Shown: piece by piece, positions 24,399 to 37,142 of the stretch
How the letters are laid out: the number at the start of each line of letters is the position of its first letter
Numbering within the stretch: position 1 is the first letter of the stretch
DNA from: Pholiota molesta
Taxonomy: Eukaryota > Basidiomycota > Agaricomycetes > Agaricales > Strophariaceae
Direction of reading: 5' to 3'
DNA: 64,000 bases
NCBI GenBank assembly: GCA_014925825.1
Contig: JACGCK010000077.1
Span: 1 to 64,000 of the forward strand
Made by a program: the position numbers and the translations under genes
Notes under the pieces: generated by a model
The model's input: only the letters and a program-made list of their open reading frames with translations
Database searches by the model: none
What the model was told of the DNA's origin: nothing

Positions 24399-26334
24399 TC
24401 AATGACCAATCTCTTCCCGTATACTCTGGTTGAAATGAGCAGGTAAGGTCATTCTAGACCACCTTGGCTTAACTGCCATTCCACTACTCTTCCCCGTTAT
24501 AGCGGACCCGCCCTTGATCCATCCTCTTTTCTGGACACTATATGCCCCAACAGCTACACAGTGACATCCCTCTATCTCTTTACGATCATCCGCACTATAT
24601 TTCGCGCCTAAATCCCTAAAAAATGCTTCAAGGTTTTCTACAGATGCGTGAGATGGAGAAAAGTGGGTAAAGATGTTTTGGTCGTCCGCTTCCAGGACAT
24701 ACGACCTATGATTGCCCCTGGCGAGCTCTTGGAGAGTCAATTTGGCCTTCCAACTTTTCAGCCAACCAGGTTTACTTCCAGCAGCCAGAGCACAGCTCTT
24801 TGCCCGAAAGGAGGAATAAATGACCAGCAATGGACGATCTTGCATTTGGCCACTAGTCTCATCTTTCAAATGGAGCTGCCAAGATTCTTGATGACCCCGT
24901 ATGTATTCGCGGATTCCGGGCCGCTCGTATTGGTTTAGAGACACTGAAAGGTAACCCGAATTTAAATAGAGAGCAGAGCATTCTGCAGCAGTGGTATGAA
25001 AAGATGACCCAATCTGACAACTGCAGTCGATTCAATTAGGACACCGTGCGTCGTTGAAAGTGAATATAAATAGAATATTGCATACCCATTTGAAGTCAAT
25101 CCAATGGACCGCAAGGGTGTCGTTAACATTACATCTCGAAAATCAATCTTGACTTCCTTGAGATTTTTTCGATAAGGGATGAAACCGTGAGGTGGAGTAT
25201 ATCCGTGTTCAACATTTTGCTCTGGCGAAAGGAAGATGTTAAAAAGTGTGTCGAAAGCCCCTTGATCATTGAATGTTCCGACATCGCCAATATAGACGTA
25301 GAGCTTCCATTTTTGTGGGTTTGTTTTGATCGAAGGTGAAGGATTCCAAAGAGGAATGATTCTTTTGGACCCAAAGAGCATTGCGCTCATGTAGATTCGA
25401 ATGTGTTTTGGTGTATATTCCGGCATAAGCCTTTTCATTTGCTGCCAAGATATTAGCATGGTTCTTGTTATGGTCGAAGAAGAATTCGTTATACCTCAAG
25501 TGTGATGGCTTCAGGAAGCGGGAACTCCACCCCCGAGACTATGATGGGCATATATTCGTCACGATTGTAGGGAGCAAAAGAAATAAAACATAAAACATAC
25601 ACCTTTGTGACTGATAACTAGCTGATGGAGATATAAGCGGTAGGGTCGGATGCATACTTGGAGGAGGACCATTGGCCGACCCTTCTGGATTGACAGCTGA
25701 GCTGATGCCTGTGCATGGCATGTAAATCCCAAATTCCAACGTCGAGAAGAAGATATATTTCAGGAAGCTTACGAATAGTGGACTGTGATGAATTTCTAAG
25801 GTCTTCTGTCTGGATAGGTATAGAACTAATAAGCATTGTCGTTTCTGGAAAGTATGAATTCGGACATACAAATGAGCTTGTTGGAGTTTTCCTGCCTTCA
25901 CGTTCTGGCACTGTGACAGAGTCGGAGGATACTACTTGGAATGTTAGGAAATCATTCGAGAATAATCGTAAAAACTCATACATGGAGCACTTGGTGAGTT
26001 AGACGATGGACCCGGGAGACGCATATTGGGAAAGACATTGTAATAATACTTGTATGTGTTACTATTGACGGTAGTATCGCCTTCAATATGTGCGTTGTGG
26101 TTGTTTGACTTGACATTGTTATTGTTACTATTGCGTGTGCCGGTTTCCTTCTTCTCCTTGGAGCCCTTGCTGTATAAAATTCCAGGGGTCAATTCATCAG
26201 TCATGACTAGGACATTAGATGGAACCTTTCTCTTCCAAGACGCCAGGCCCAGATCCCTATAAATGAATCTGGAACGAGCAGGTCATTGAAAGGTCATAGA
26301 ACATGGTATATCTTGATTGCGCACCTTTCCACAT
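24399..26334 (-). CDS. Type I GDVG-family protein A2
   Basis: The start is at 26334 (ATGTGGAAAG, 26325-26334). Exon 2 is 26226-26256, giving MWKGIWAWRLGRE. Exon 3 has NSNNNNVKSNNHNAHIEGD and then a Tyr-rich patch and Pro/Ser stretch. The GDVG exon reads SAMLFGSKRIIPLW and GDVGTFNDQGAFDTLFNIF, and the last exon has HQESWQLHLK, SSFRAKSCALAAG and CHCVAVGAYSVQKRGW, ending REEIGH. Intron positions match A1 and A4 around the GDVG domain. The gene is head to head with type II gene B1, with 254 bases between start codons. No catalytic motif, signal peptide or membrane segment is visible, so the product is probably cytosolic. Function unknown. Confidence 0.72.
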
Positions 26335-26588
26335 TCTTGAAACGGACGGGGAGCGTAAGAGATTTTGAGACAAATGACCTGTGAGTTTGGTAGATGGTGT
26401 TTAGAGACCACCAACCAATGGCGGATCAGATAAGCGTCACCAAATAGCGTACCAAAATAAGTGATGCGACATTGGCATCACTGCCCCAAACGAAGCCATG
26501 ATCCATCTTGTGTACTGGATTTCCTATTGACCACCAACGAAACCCTGAAAAGGAATCTCTCATCGAATACTGAATTTTTGGGTGTATC
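26335..26588. promoter_or_regulatory. Shared promoter region of A2 (type I) and B1 (type II)
   Basis: The 254 bases lie between two divergent start codons of one type I and one type II gene. The same type I/type II head-to-head layout recurs at 36802-37142. I see no long match between the two intervals by eye. Confidence 0.5.
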
Positions 26589-28429
26589 ATGACATCTACC
26601 ATACTTGGCCTCCTGCATCGCATCACCAAACGGACAGACGATGAAAGAGCAGACTCTTTGGCAGATTCTGAGGGGAGTCACAACGGATCAAGACATAGTA
26701 CTGCCATTTCATAGCGTCAGTTTCTCATTGCTTATACGAATTTCATGTGATAGGTTCAATTCAAGGTCCTTATCGACAAGGCATGCAAGATACTAGCTTT
26801 GCACTCTATCGCACAGTTGACATCCCTGTTCGAAGTGGCGACATTTTTGCCCGTTCATTGTTCAGTCTAGGACATGGAGTTGGCATGCACGATGTTATTG
26901 GCAACAAAGGCAGACCAAAGGAGCATTTGGATCACGGCAATTTCATTGGTGATGTTGGATTCATTGACCAATCCGGCAGCTTCTCCTTTGGTTTCAACAT
27001 TTTCTTCCCTCGATCCCACCCCATAAATGAGGGAGACCTACCGCAAGGCTTTATTCCTTGCCACCCCCCAATCACCACGGACGATACTATTATCACGCCA
27101 AATTCTTTTGAAGCTGGGACTGTCTTAGCAAGTGAAGGAATTCAAGTTTCGCGAATGCCTAATTCTCTATTGTAATTTATTTTCTGTTCTGCTCACTTTA
27201 GGTATCGACCACTAATTTTCGTTTCAATAGAAAAGTCCAATTCAAAAGCGCTGCTCGGGAAGGAGCTGTTCTGGTACTTCCTACAGGAGCTGCTCGACAA
27301 GAACTTGTGAATCCAAGTCGAATTTATCCTTATCTCAAGGAACACGCAGCCTCTTGGTACCAATTCTACAATGGCAATAATGCCACCACCGCTTCTGATC
27401 TACCTACTGCGAACGGTACATTGTGGGTGGTCATTGGGGTTGATCGAGTTACCACGTGGGCAACGGCGACCTTTCCTGTCCAAAAACAAGATGTAGGCAA
27501 GCCAAGGCAATTCACATTCAACGCAGAAAACCCCGAATCACCATGGGAGAATAGCAGCGGTCGAAGCATGCCAGTGTTCGAATCAAGGATTCTGGCAGAC
27601 GGCACTCAGGGAGCTATCTTTCTTCGTGTGATGGCCTTAGCTCTGAGCCCTTTAGAATGGTCACGCCACGTCGCCTATATCCCGCCCGAGAGCGTTGAAT
27701 GTTATGGTAGTCTTCCTGTTCCTATCGTAGGCCGTCGAGCGCGCGCTCATTACTCCATGCCTCGCCTCACCCCTTTTTCAAAACGAAACACTGTGCTTAT
27801 TCCGGAGGTAAGGTCACTTGTTGATTAATGTGTCATCTCTGACCATTCTTGCTAGGTTCCATTTCATCCATCCATACCTCTCTTGCATATTCTTATCCTA
27901 ACGGTATGATTTCAACCATCCCTATGAATCGAATCTAAACTCTTATAGGATCCAACAGCTGAAGTAGCCATTGTTCCGGACTCTGTTTGGATCTCACAAT
28001 TGAGTACTGTATGCTGCATGGCACCTTTCTTTGATGTTTGCGCTCATTTTTTTCGACCATCTAGCGGCATCTAACGCACCCTGAAATTGTTCAATTAATC
28101 CGCAGAGTTATTAACAATTTCGACATTATAAATACAAATGGTAAACGTTTGTTCAGCTAGCGAAATATTTTCTCACTAAAGCGATCACACAGGCTTGGTC
28201 TCTTTTGTCCCTAAAGAACAGAAAGACGAAGATGCAACAGTATGTCAGCTCTCTTTCCGAGCACCATTCCTGTATCTTTATCTTATTCCAGGTTTCAAAC
28301 TCAAACGCGCAACAAAAGTACCAGATCTGGTTTTTCCATCAGATTATGTCGTGGCTTAGAAAGGAAGAAGATGAAAGTCCAAGAGGCCGTGCGCTACGAA
28401 ATATGTCTAAGGTCCTTTCTGTATCATAA
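26589..28429 (+). CDS. Type II GDVG-family protein B1
   Basis: Eight exons: 26589-26697, 26754-27171, 27231-27807, 27856-27903, 27949-28008, 28065-28140, 28193-28239 and 28292-28429. Together they make 1,473 bases in frame, or 490 residues. The N-terminus is MTSTILGLLHRITKR. Domain 1 has YRTVDIPV, RSLFSLGHGV and GDVGFIDQSGSFSFGFNIFF. Domain 2 has REGAVLVLPTGAARQ, HAASWYQFYNG and NGTLWVVIGVDRVTTWATA. The C-tail adds HPEIVQLIRRVINNFDI and IWFFHQIMSWLRKEEDE. The SWY/NGTLW/GVDR block matches the pattern of a widespread, unnamed Agaricomycete family. There is no signal peptide or membrane helix. All splice junctions agree with B2. Confidence 0.78.
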
Positions 28430-28699
28430 TTCGTACCATCTATCTGCCCTAGACGTGTTACTCCCATTGGATGTTATTACATGTCGATATTTGCGGGCAT
28501 TGAACGTACACGTAGGACGATGACCGCATGTATTACAATAATGGTCCATGAAACCCTAAGCTCTTGCGCGGACATTTACCTGAACAAGTCATTCTCAGCT
28601 TTTCCTAGCCATTTTGGCCTGTCGAACGTCAAGAGCATTTATGAAGTTCTACTTGCGACGAAACTTTGAGAAAGTCATTTGACGCCATTTATGACCACC
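28430..28699. other. 3' flank of B1
   Basis: About 270 bases after the B1 stop with short open frames only. No feature was recognised. Confidence 0.3.
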
Positions 28700-29900
28700 G
28701 GCTGTTCACGTTCAAGCCTCGCCTCAACTGAACTGTGCGCGAGGAACACATCGATGGGTTGGAGTTACGTCTAGAATGGAGCATAGTACGTTCGCTATGC
28801 GAGTCAACCCTGCTAATCGTTTTCTCAATCCATTGCCCAAGATAGATCCAGTATTATCGTCTTGCAACTCGAATATACCAGGCGCAGAACACGTCGGTAT
28901 TCAAAAACGAGGCAATAGACTGTGTCGAGCACCCAAGCCTACGGTCCGACGGCAGTCCGACGGCATACTCGATATCCTGGCAGAATAAAAACTGCATGGT
29001 CATGTCGAGTTCGCGTTGGGACAGCGCCTCGTCGCAGTAGGTCTCTTCACAATCTGCCGGCTACGTTTCCGCCGCGGCCGAATGGGACAGTGTTCAATGC
29101 CTTAAAGAAAATGTTGTTCTTCCAATCTTATGACTTACGCCCAAGAAAGATGTATGTTTGGTCACGAGTCTCTGAAACTAGCTGACCTTTGCAACCTGCC
29201 AGGTTTCAAAGATGCAATGAACGCCCAAAAATCATTTCCTTGCCGAGTCAGTAGTAAATGGTGGATAAGGATTGACTTGCCGATTAGGGACCCATGGCAA
29301 CTTCATCACGACCATTCTTCACCGTGGTTGGGTTTTTCGGCCACTCATAGAGTCGATGAATCTTGAGATGAGTCCTGTCCTCAGCAACATTTCCTAACCG
29401 GCCGCATAGCCTAATCGAGACTTTCAAGTCGCCCAAGTGAGTCCTTAGCCATTCAACTAGCTTTCAGGTATCAATGATGTGATAGGGTAGCCAGGTGGAA
29501 TGGCAGAAGTCGCAGGACGAAGACACCGTGAAGCAGGAAACCGAGCCCTGCTATCGCAAACCCAGAGAATTTGTCGCTCTTGCCAATGACGTCGACCTCT
29601 CGAATTTTAGAGTTTAGCATGCTGCCAGAGCCATCACGTACGTCTGGGGCACAACGTAATGGCAAAGATAGGCTTTGACGGCTTCTACACCGCAGCCGAG
29701 TAGAGGTGTTTCTTGTGAGAGTGAAAGTCATGGTGTGCTATGGGCACAGACAGGCAGCCAGAACGTGTCGTTTGAGGAATTTGGGGGCCAAAGAGGAAAG
29801 GAGCGCAGAGAGGCGACGAAAAGGAAGCAACCATGTCTAAACGTTACAAGTACCGGTAAACATTTAAACGCCGACGATTACATAATTCCCTTTTGAACCG
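28700..29900 (+). repeat. Decayed segment, left copy of a same-orientation duplicated pair
   Basis: This stretch shares many ordered blocks with 40600-42020: gaggaacacat with cgttcgcta, cgagcacccaagccta, acgtaatggcaaa, and a shared end gacgattacataattccc / ggtgattatataatttt. The blocks lie in the same order and orientation over 1.2-1.4 kb. Reading frames in this copy are broken by indels. The ancestral gene is not recognised. In the right copy the frame begins MASTPSQFNCAAHEEHIDWL, so the segment may once have coded for protein. Confidence 0.65.
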
Positions 29901-31965
29901 CGAGGCTCGCAATCGCATATTGCTTCTCCTCTCTTAGCCACAACCTGGCCACAACTCAGCCATGGCGAGCTTCCGACGATATCCTCGCATTCGTGTACGG
30001 CCAATGGATTCAAGATGACAAAACGAGTAGTGAAGTTTTGTAAACCCTTCCGCGCAATGGTGCTCGAAACTACTTATACGCCACCCCTATGCATCTTGCT
30101 GAACTACTTTGGAACTACTCTATATATTCTCCAAATATCGTAAGTCGCATGTTCGCTTTCTTTTCGTGAAAATTATGCATAATTGATTATGTCTTCACTC
30201 TTTTCAGACCAGAAATAACGCAGCAAGTTCTAGGAAATAATCATGCACGATATCAGTGGAACCTTGTTCTGGAATACACTGGATATGAGCTGAGGTGCTG
30301 TTTTTATGCCTGCATGCTCGTAAGGTGCTCGGGTGGGTATATTTCTATCTAGACTTTCTAATTTAACATACCTCTGAATATACGTTCCTTTAACTTTGCT
30401 AGTTCCGGTGCTTTCAATGAGGTGCGGATCGAAACTCAGACTGAGGGCTCAGATTGGAGAAGATGCAAGAAATCGGAGACGTTTTGTGTAATACGTTAAG
30501 GAGGCCCTGGCTCTTGATATCAGGTATGAGCAGTTCTAGCAGTTCGACGAATTGAGGACAGGCAGGTCTGTTGCTGTTGTACCGAGCTCATTGTATGCAC
30601 TCACATTTCCCCCGTAATATGATTCCATCGCTAGTTCTCTGTTTTACTACCAACAATAGTCCTTCAATGAAATCCAACTAGAAAAGCGGGGGAAAATGCG
30701 AGGAATCCGCTGAGACCGTCGATTCTGGAGTGATTTGGCTGTGTTGATCGCCGCGTCTCCTGCCTCAAAAAACAATGTACGTCCGCTTGCTCCAAGCCTT
30801 TTCACGTCATTTGACCCATCTTTGAACAGTGTTTGCTGTTCAGATTTACTTTGAAACGCTTCCGGGAAAGACAGCGGGATTTGCGATGATGACGTCGTGT
30901 CCAGTCAATCATAGAAAGGGCGATGGTCGGAAAGAAAACAGCGGAGTTATGTTCAACACAACGAAAGCAGTGTAGTGAGATTTGAGCCTGTGGGTTCATG
31001 TTCGCTTTCTCATTAGCTTACTCGTAAAGCTTTATTTTTTGTTTCATGTTTCAGATTATCTAATTCGTTCTAGATCTCTTGCCTTCTGGTTTGAACACTG
31101 ACTAGTGACTATTGAATGTTAGCTAGCCTTGATTGGCAAGGTGTCATTGTTGTCTATTACGACCTTCAAAAATGCACATATTCGCAGGTCTTAGAAGTTC
31201 AATGGAGTTTTCATTGCTCACTTGCATAGTTCTGGTGGCCATATTGCGACAACTTTTCACTAGTACTACGGCTAATTCGCTATCCCGTTGCCATGCCTCC
31301 AAAATTTACAGAAAGAATGGATGATATTACAGCTATTGTCAGAACGCGAGGCCACCTCGTACTTTTCGTTCAAGTGGCACTGTCCACTGTTCTGACGTCA
31401 AGCAGCACGGCGAAGTGGGGTAGAGCAGGGTTGCTATGTAAATTGGGTGATAAATGACTAAATGAAGCAAAAATTGGTTTGAAATCTAGCAAGTGATGCA
31501 GCTTCGTGCAAAGCTTGTGCAAAGCCACTGTTGAGCAAGAAGGCGGCCTGCGTCATGCCGGCAAACTTCATCCAAATGGAATTGGTTGCGCCACACCGCC
31601 ACTTGAGCGAAAAGCTCAGGCGGCCTCGCGTTTTGACAATAGCTGTAACACTCATGGTTGCTGTTGAGTTGAACAAGCGCTCGATGCTGGAACGTCTGGA
31701 AGAATTCAAAGTTAGATTGCAAGTGATTTGGCAAAGGAATTCTCAAGCGCTTAAATTAACACTCCGCGGCGGCCTGGCCAAACAAGAGCAAAACAAACAA
31801 GCTTTGTAGGTTTCGCAGACGTTGCGTTGCTACTCTCCCTTATATTCTTATCTGATCCCTGGGGAATCGCCTGGTGATATCTTCGAAAAGCTTATTTTAT
31901 TCTGTCACAAAACCTCAAACCATTCGTTATTCATACCGAATTTCTCCTTGCTTCGTCGCCCTGTG
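29901..31965. other. Gene-poor stretch
   Basis: About 2 kb with no gene I can support. Short open fragments occur (for example around 30020-30130 and 30210-30300) with no shared frame and no recognised domain. The only structure I find is the inverted repeat at 31329-31646. The sequence may be older decayed copies of accessory genes. Confidence 0.4.
31329..31646. repeat. Imperfect inverted repeat, 50-base arms
   Basis: Arm 1 is 31329-31378 (starts acagctattgtcagaacgcg). Arm 2 is 31598-31646 and ends with ttttgacaatagctgt. The arms are reverse complements at roughly 85-90 percent with one small gap, and the loop between them is about 220 bases. It could be a worn hairpin element. No clear target-site duplication was seen. 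Confidence 0.7.
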
Positions 31966-34701
31966 ATGTGGAAAGGCAAGTACTATTATCAGGCTTAAAG
32001 CTTGAGCTTGAGCGCTTGAGTTTGCACGCGAGGCCGTCTCTAACACTGAAGCTTCCTATCCGTTCGCAGGAGTCGTGCGTCTTGAGAAAGAAAGGTTCCC
32101 ATTCCAGTCCTATTTTGCGTAAAGCACATGCGGCCAAACTCAAGCTACTTGTTTTAGTCAAGCTTCCAAGCAAAGCCACATTATAGCCAACCATGATTCC
32201 AATTCCAAATCAAATAATACCCACTCTACAATACATGGAGACGATATCAAAGTAACCGTTAACCTGCATAACAATTTCTTATTGGGAGGGCAACCTGGGA
32301 ACGATTCTAACCCTGCCGCTAAACGTCTGCTTACTCCTTTTTTTATTCTTACTTGAAAATTTCTTCTTACACATCAGCAATCTCCCAATTTGCTTGTTCA
32401 CTTTTTCTCACTTTTTCGCTTTCTATTAATCTGCGACAAGCTAAAAGTCCAATAAGCTAAAAAGTTATTTATATATCCGAAGACTGGACTGCTCGGAGAG
32501 GAATTGGTGACGAAGGTGGTCTATATATATGAATTCCAAAGGAGTGCACGGACCATAAATCAATACACGTGAACTGTATTTGGTCTCCGCTTGAATGACA
32601 AAAAACCAAACCTTTCGATTGTTGTCGTCTTTCCCATCCGTCCACGTCATCCAACCTCTGCCCTCCCGAGTTCACCACCACCGTCGCAGTGGGTTCACCC
32701 ACAGCACATTGGTGGCAGCGGCTCTCTGTTGCAGGCCATGACCACAACAATAGCAACATACAACACGCGAGTCCGCAACCATGTACGCCACGACAACCAA
32801 AGCCGTTGACAAGGGCATGAGCAGATGAGGCAAGGGCAAGGGCCTGGGTGGAGAACTTGGAGGAGGTGACCTATATGGTATGCACCGCAGCGTGATTTGG
32901 TCTGTTGCATTTATAGGATACTTGTAATATATTGGATCTTATTTACTGTCTAAAAATAAGTAGTAGCATTTGTAGCTTTTTTCGCTTTTCTGTTTTTTTG
33001 CGATGTTAAAATTTTGCCTCGCTTTTTTAGAAAAGGTACCTGGCTTGTTTTACTTGTCACTTTTTCACTTTTTCCCCGCTTTTTTCACTTGCACAACCAC
33101 AAAAAAGCTATTTGTCAAACTGCTGATGCATCCGAACAGCTTTGTCTAGTTTCGCGAGGACGAGGGAGGATTTAGAGTGTCCCAACGTGAGCGAAAATTC
33201 TTGTTTTTTTCTCCCCCATAGTATAACCATATTTACGTGTTCTATTCAGTCCGATAGCACCTATAGCTCTGCATCAACATCGTCATTGAGTAATGGGCTT
33301 TCTTAATTACTCTCAGTTTATGGTTGTGACCTCCATCTGATAGACAGCAATGCACAGAACCCAGAATATGGTACTACCTCATCAACAAATGTTTCGAGAA
33401 GACACGTCCATTGGACTGCTGCAAACGATACCAGTGAATTTGGGGTGCCATCTATGCCAGCTCCTCTACGCCCTCAAAGGTCGCCCAGTGTCAATTCATT
33501 CGGTTGGTCGATTTGTACGTATCATGTCCTTTTTTTTTGCATTCAGAATAGACCACTGATAATCCTGTCACAGTTTCAAATTCGGAAAATAACCCGAAGA
33601 TGGTACAACCTAGAGTATTTCTATTTTCGTTCTTTGGACATTCATGATTACTGATTCTTACACTCAGGATGTTAAAAGGCATCTCCCAAAGCACACCGAA
33701 GACTATATCAAGGCATATATGGCAAACGACACATTCTTCGACACAAAGAGAGCTGTTTCTCTCTGGAAGCCTTCACCGAGTGACAAAAGCGAAGCTTGGA
33801 CATGGAAGCACCACATATATGTTGGTGATGTTGGAATTTTTAATGATGAAGGCGGATTTGATACTATTTTCAACATTTTCATTTCGAAAGATGAAAATCT
33901 AGCGCTCGGATACGACCCACCTAGTGACTTCATTTGTTATCCGAAATCTTTGGATGAACTCAATTTGGATTACACACGGATTAATTACCGGGACCAGCCC
34001 CACAAAGCCCTCAAGCTAAATGGAATTGACTCTTTTTCACAGAAAAAGCAAAGGTACGAAAATCATGAGCTAATTATTGGGCCACAACACCTTTAACTTA
34101 CTTATCATATAGTAACGAGTCTTCCACCGATTCGAGCCCAATTAATTCTACTTATCGGGCCAATGGAACCTCTGACTGCTCTGCGATTTATTTGGAATCG
34201 GGATATTACAAAGTCAGCTTAAATCAATGGGACAGGCACAAAGTACTCAAATATGTGCGGGACAACCAAGATTCCTGGCAACAATATATCGAAGAGGCTG
34301 CAGGAGCCCAGTTTCACAAACACCAACTTCTCTTCATTGTCTCATCTTATCGAACGCAAAACTGTGCCTTGGCTGCAGGCCACAAACCGATATTAAAAAG
34401 TTGGGGAGGCAGTCTAAAACTGAGGGAGTTCGTCGAAGGTCCTTATACGGTCTGTTCCTGGGAAGTTGATGATGATCTCATTCGTACCCAATCCGCACCA
34501 TCTTCACAACATGTGGAGAGTCTCGAAACATATTTCAAAAGTATGGATGAAGGGAGAATACCAGACTGTGGTTCGGCCGGCCGTAGAGAAACAAGGGAAT
34601 GTCATTGCGTGGGAATTACAGCCTTTCGCCTTCAGAAGAAGGGGTGGAGAGGCAGCTCCATTTTGACAGGGGGGAGCAGTAGAACGACGCTACGATCTTA
34701 A
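31966..34701 (+). pseudogene. Type I GDVG-family gene A3, probably broken
   Basis: The 5' part is typical: ATGTGGAAAG (31966-31975) with a GC donor (GCAAGT), then exon 2 at 32070-32094 and exon 3 from 32158 with DSNSKSNNTHSTIHGDD. After exon 3 no in-phase GT donor is found before a stop, and the next exon (33250-33289) lies 900 bases away. A1 and A4 need far less. The distal exons are well preserved: 33344-33514, 33574-33602, 33668-34053 (GDVGIFNDEGGFDTIFNIF) and 34113-34701. The protein would end SSRTTLRS, about 20 residues earlier than its paralogues. I read it as a member interrupted by an insertion in intron 3 and shortened at its C-terminus. A functional long intron cannot be ruled out. 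Confidence 0.65.
32345..33180. mobile_element. Possible insertion in intron 3 of A3
   Basis: This extra 800 or so bases is absent from the matching place in A4. Its two ends carry similar pyrimidine-rich stretches in direct orientation (cttgttcactttttctcact near 32393 and acttgtcactttttcacttt near 33049). No transposase-like frame, terminal inverted repeat or clean target-site duplication could be seen. Boundaries are approximate. Confidence 0.4.
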
Positions 34702-34977
34702 AATTCAATATTCAATGCCTGTTCTGTATCGGTTCTGTACAAGTTCTCACTGAGGCAAATGCTTATAAGTATATAATAAGTAATCTAGCCACTCTGCATT
34801 TGGATTGTATTATGTGTAGTAATAATACGATATACACTCGTAAATGCTATTTGCAACAATCGCAGTGGATTTCAATAACTTTGTTGAACAATCGAAGTAA
34901 ACATTCTTGCAGGTTGGTTGACAATGGTCGGACTCGGGCCAAATGTTGCTAGAATACCAATACAAGATATACAGACA

Positions 34978-36801
34978 TTACGATAGAGAAAGGACTTTTG
35001 ACATATTTTGAAGGGCGCGACTTCTTGAGCTTTCGTCTTCGCTCTTTCTGAGCCATGATAGTATATGATGGAGGAACCAGATTTGGTTCCATTTTTGGGA
35101 GCTAGGTTCTATAGCCTGGGAACATCAGGATGCGGAATGTTGGAAAGGATTGAAGTTAGCATACCTTTTGGTCTTCGTCTTTCTTTTCCTTAGACATAAA
35201 GGTGACCAAACCTGCAATGGTTAGGTCAGTCAAAAAACATGGTAAATGAACTGCCATTGCTCACCATCTGTGTTCACAATATCGAAATTGACGATAACTC
35301 TACGAATTAATGCAACAATTTCAGGATGGGTTAAGTGGTGCTAGCGAGGCCCATGAGCATCCAGACTGAACAGAACAGGTACACAACATACTTTACTCAA
35401 TTCCGAAATCCAAACAGAATCTGGAACAACAGCGACTTGAGCAGTTGGTTCCTAGATATTACATTTAGAGCTTATTTCTAAGAATACAAGGGTAACGCAC
35501 CGTTAAGATCAAAATATGCAAAAGTGGGATGGAAGGATGGAAGATAACCTTGCAAAAGATTAGATAACATCTGATGGGCGAAGCTTCATCGTACCTCCGG
35601 ATTTTGCAAAGACTCTCGTCTTGAAAAGCGACTGAGACGGGGCATGGAATAATGAGCGCGTGCTCGGCGACCTACAACAGGGACTGGAAGACTAGAATAA
35701 CATTCAACGCTCTCAGGCGGAATGTATGCCACATGTCGTGACCATTCTGAAGGACTCAAGGCCACCGCCATGACTCGTAGAAAGATAGCGCCTTGAGTGC
35801 CGTCCGTGAGAAATTTTGTCTCAAAAACTGGTGTATATGGACCGTCATTATCGTCCCATGGCGATTGAGGATTGTCACCGTTGAATACGAACTGCCTTCG
35901 TTTCCCCACGTCCGCTTTTTCCGCTGGAAAAGTGGCTGTAGACCAAGAATTAACTCGATCAACTCCAGTCACTACCCATAAAGTGCCATTTGCAGCCGCC
36001 AAATCATAAGCAATGCTGTCGTTATTTCCGTTGTAGAATTGATACCAAGATGCTGCATGTTCCTTTATGTAGGGGTAAATCCTTGAAGGTTCTATAAATT
36101 CTTCACGCGCGGCACCTGTGGGAAGCACAAGAACAGCGCCCTCGCGAGCTGACGTCTTGAATTCAATCTTCCTAAGAAAAGAGTTTTATTAACGTTTTTA
36201 ATAAGAAAACAAAATAATGGATGTGTATTACGAAGTAGAGTTTGGTATTCGGGAGATGGTGATTCCTTCGCTTGCCAATATGGTGCCGGGTTCAAAAATG
36301 TTCGACGTGAGAATTGAGTCGTCTATGGAGAGCGGAGGCTCAAACGGGGTGAAATCCTGAGGTAGCCCCCGCCGATTTACGGAATGACTCCGAGGGAAGA
36401 ATATATTGAAGCAATAAGAGAAGCTGCCTGATTCGTCAATAGATCCAACGTCACCAATCAGAGCTCCGTTATCAAAATGTTCTTTAGGTCGACCCAAGTC
36501 ACCAATGACATTTTGTAGACTAACACCGTTCCCCAAGGATAATAGCGAGCGGGCATATATCTCGTCTTTTCGAAGAGGAATGTCGACTGTGCGGTAAAGA
36601 GGAAAGCTGGTGTCTTTCATACCCTCTCGATAGGGTCCTTCAATAGAGCCTATAGATATTTCTCAGCATGATCATAAGATATTACTATGGAATCAATGTA
36701 CTATGCCTAGACAAGCTTTCACCGTCCTCAGACCCTGCCAAAGAGTTTTCATTGTTTCGGTTGGCGATGCGATGGAGCAAGTCACGGATCACAGAAGTCA
36801 T
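34978..36801 (-). CDS. Type II GDVG-family protein B2
   Basis: The start is at 36801 (MTSVIRDLLHRIANR), with exon 1 at 36702-36801, and TAA at 34978-34980. Domain 1 reads YRTVDIPL, RSLLSLGNGV and GDVGSIDESGSFSYCFNIFF. Domain 2 reads REGAVLVLPTGAARE, HAASWYQFYNG and NGTLWVVTGVDRVNSWSTA. The C-tail has HPEIVALIRRVIVNFDI and IWFLHHILSWLRKSEDE, then NMSKVLSLS. All exon phases match B1, so both type II genes look intact. It lies tail to tail with A3 and head to head with A4. Function unknown. Confidence 0.77.
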
Positions 36802-37142
36802 AAAAGTGAAGGAATTTGGAACCACAAGTTATGCAGTGGTATAGTGAATGTGTTTGCTGCCGCTGGATCAACGGATTGAAAATAGGAATGTGGTTCAAAT
36901 CAATCTGGAATTGGTTGTTTAATCCGTGACTGATGGTCACGTAACGAGTACTAGGACGATATACAAAGAACAAGATTGGAACCAACGACGGTGCTACAAA
37001 TAAGTGGTATCTGATCCATCCAGCCTGTGCCTACAACATTTGCTTAAAGTCTGACAATTCCGATAAACCATCCTCTCATTAAATCCCTCATTTGGCACGA
37101 AGCAAATTCTTCTCATCCTTAATCATAAACTTGAAAGTTGAG
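36802..37142. promoter_or_regulatory. Shared promoter region of B2 (type II) and A4 (type I)
   Basis: The 341 bases lie between two divergent start codons. The type II/type I head-to-head layout mirrors the A2-B1 pair in inverted orientation. No coding exon is visible. Confidence 0.5.
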
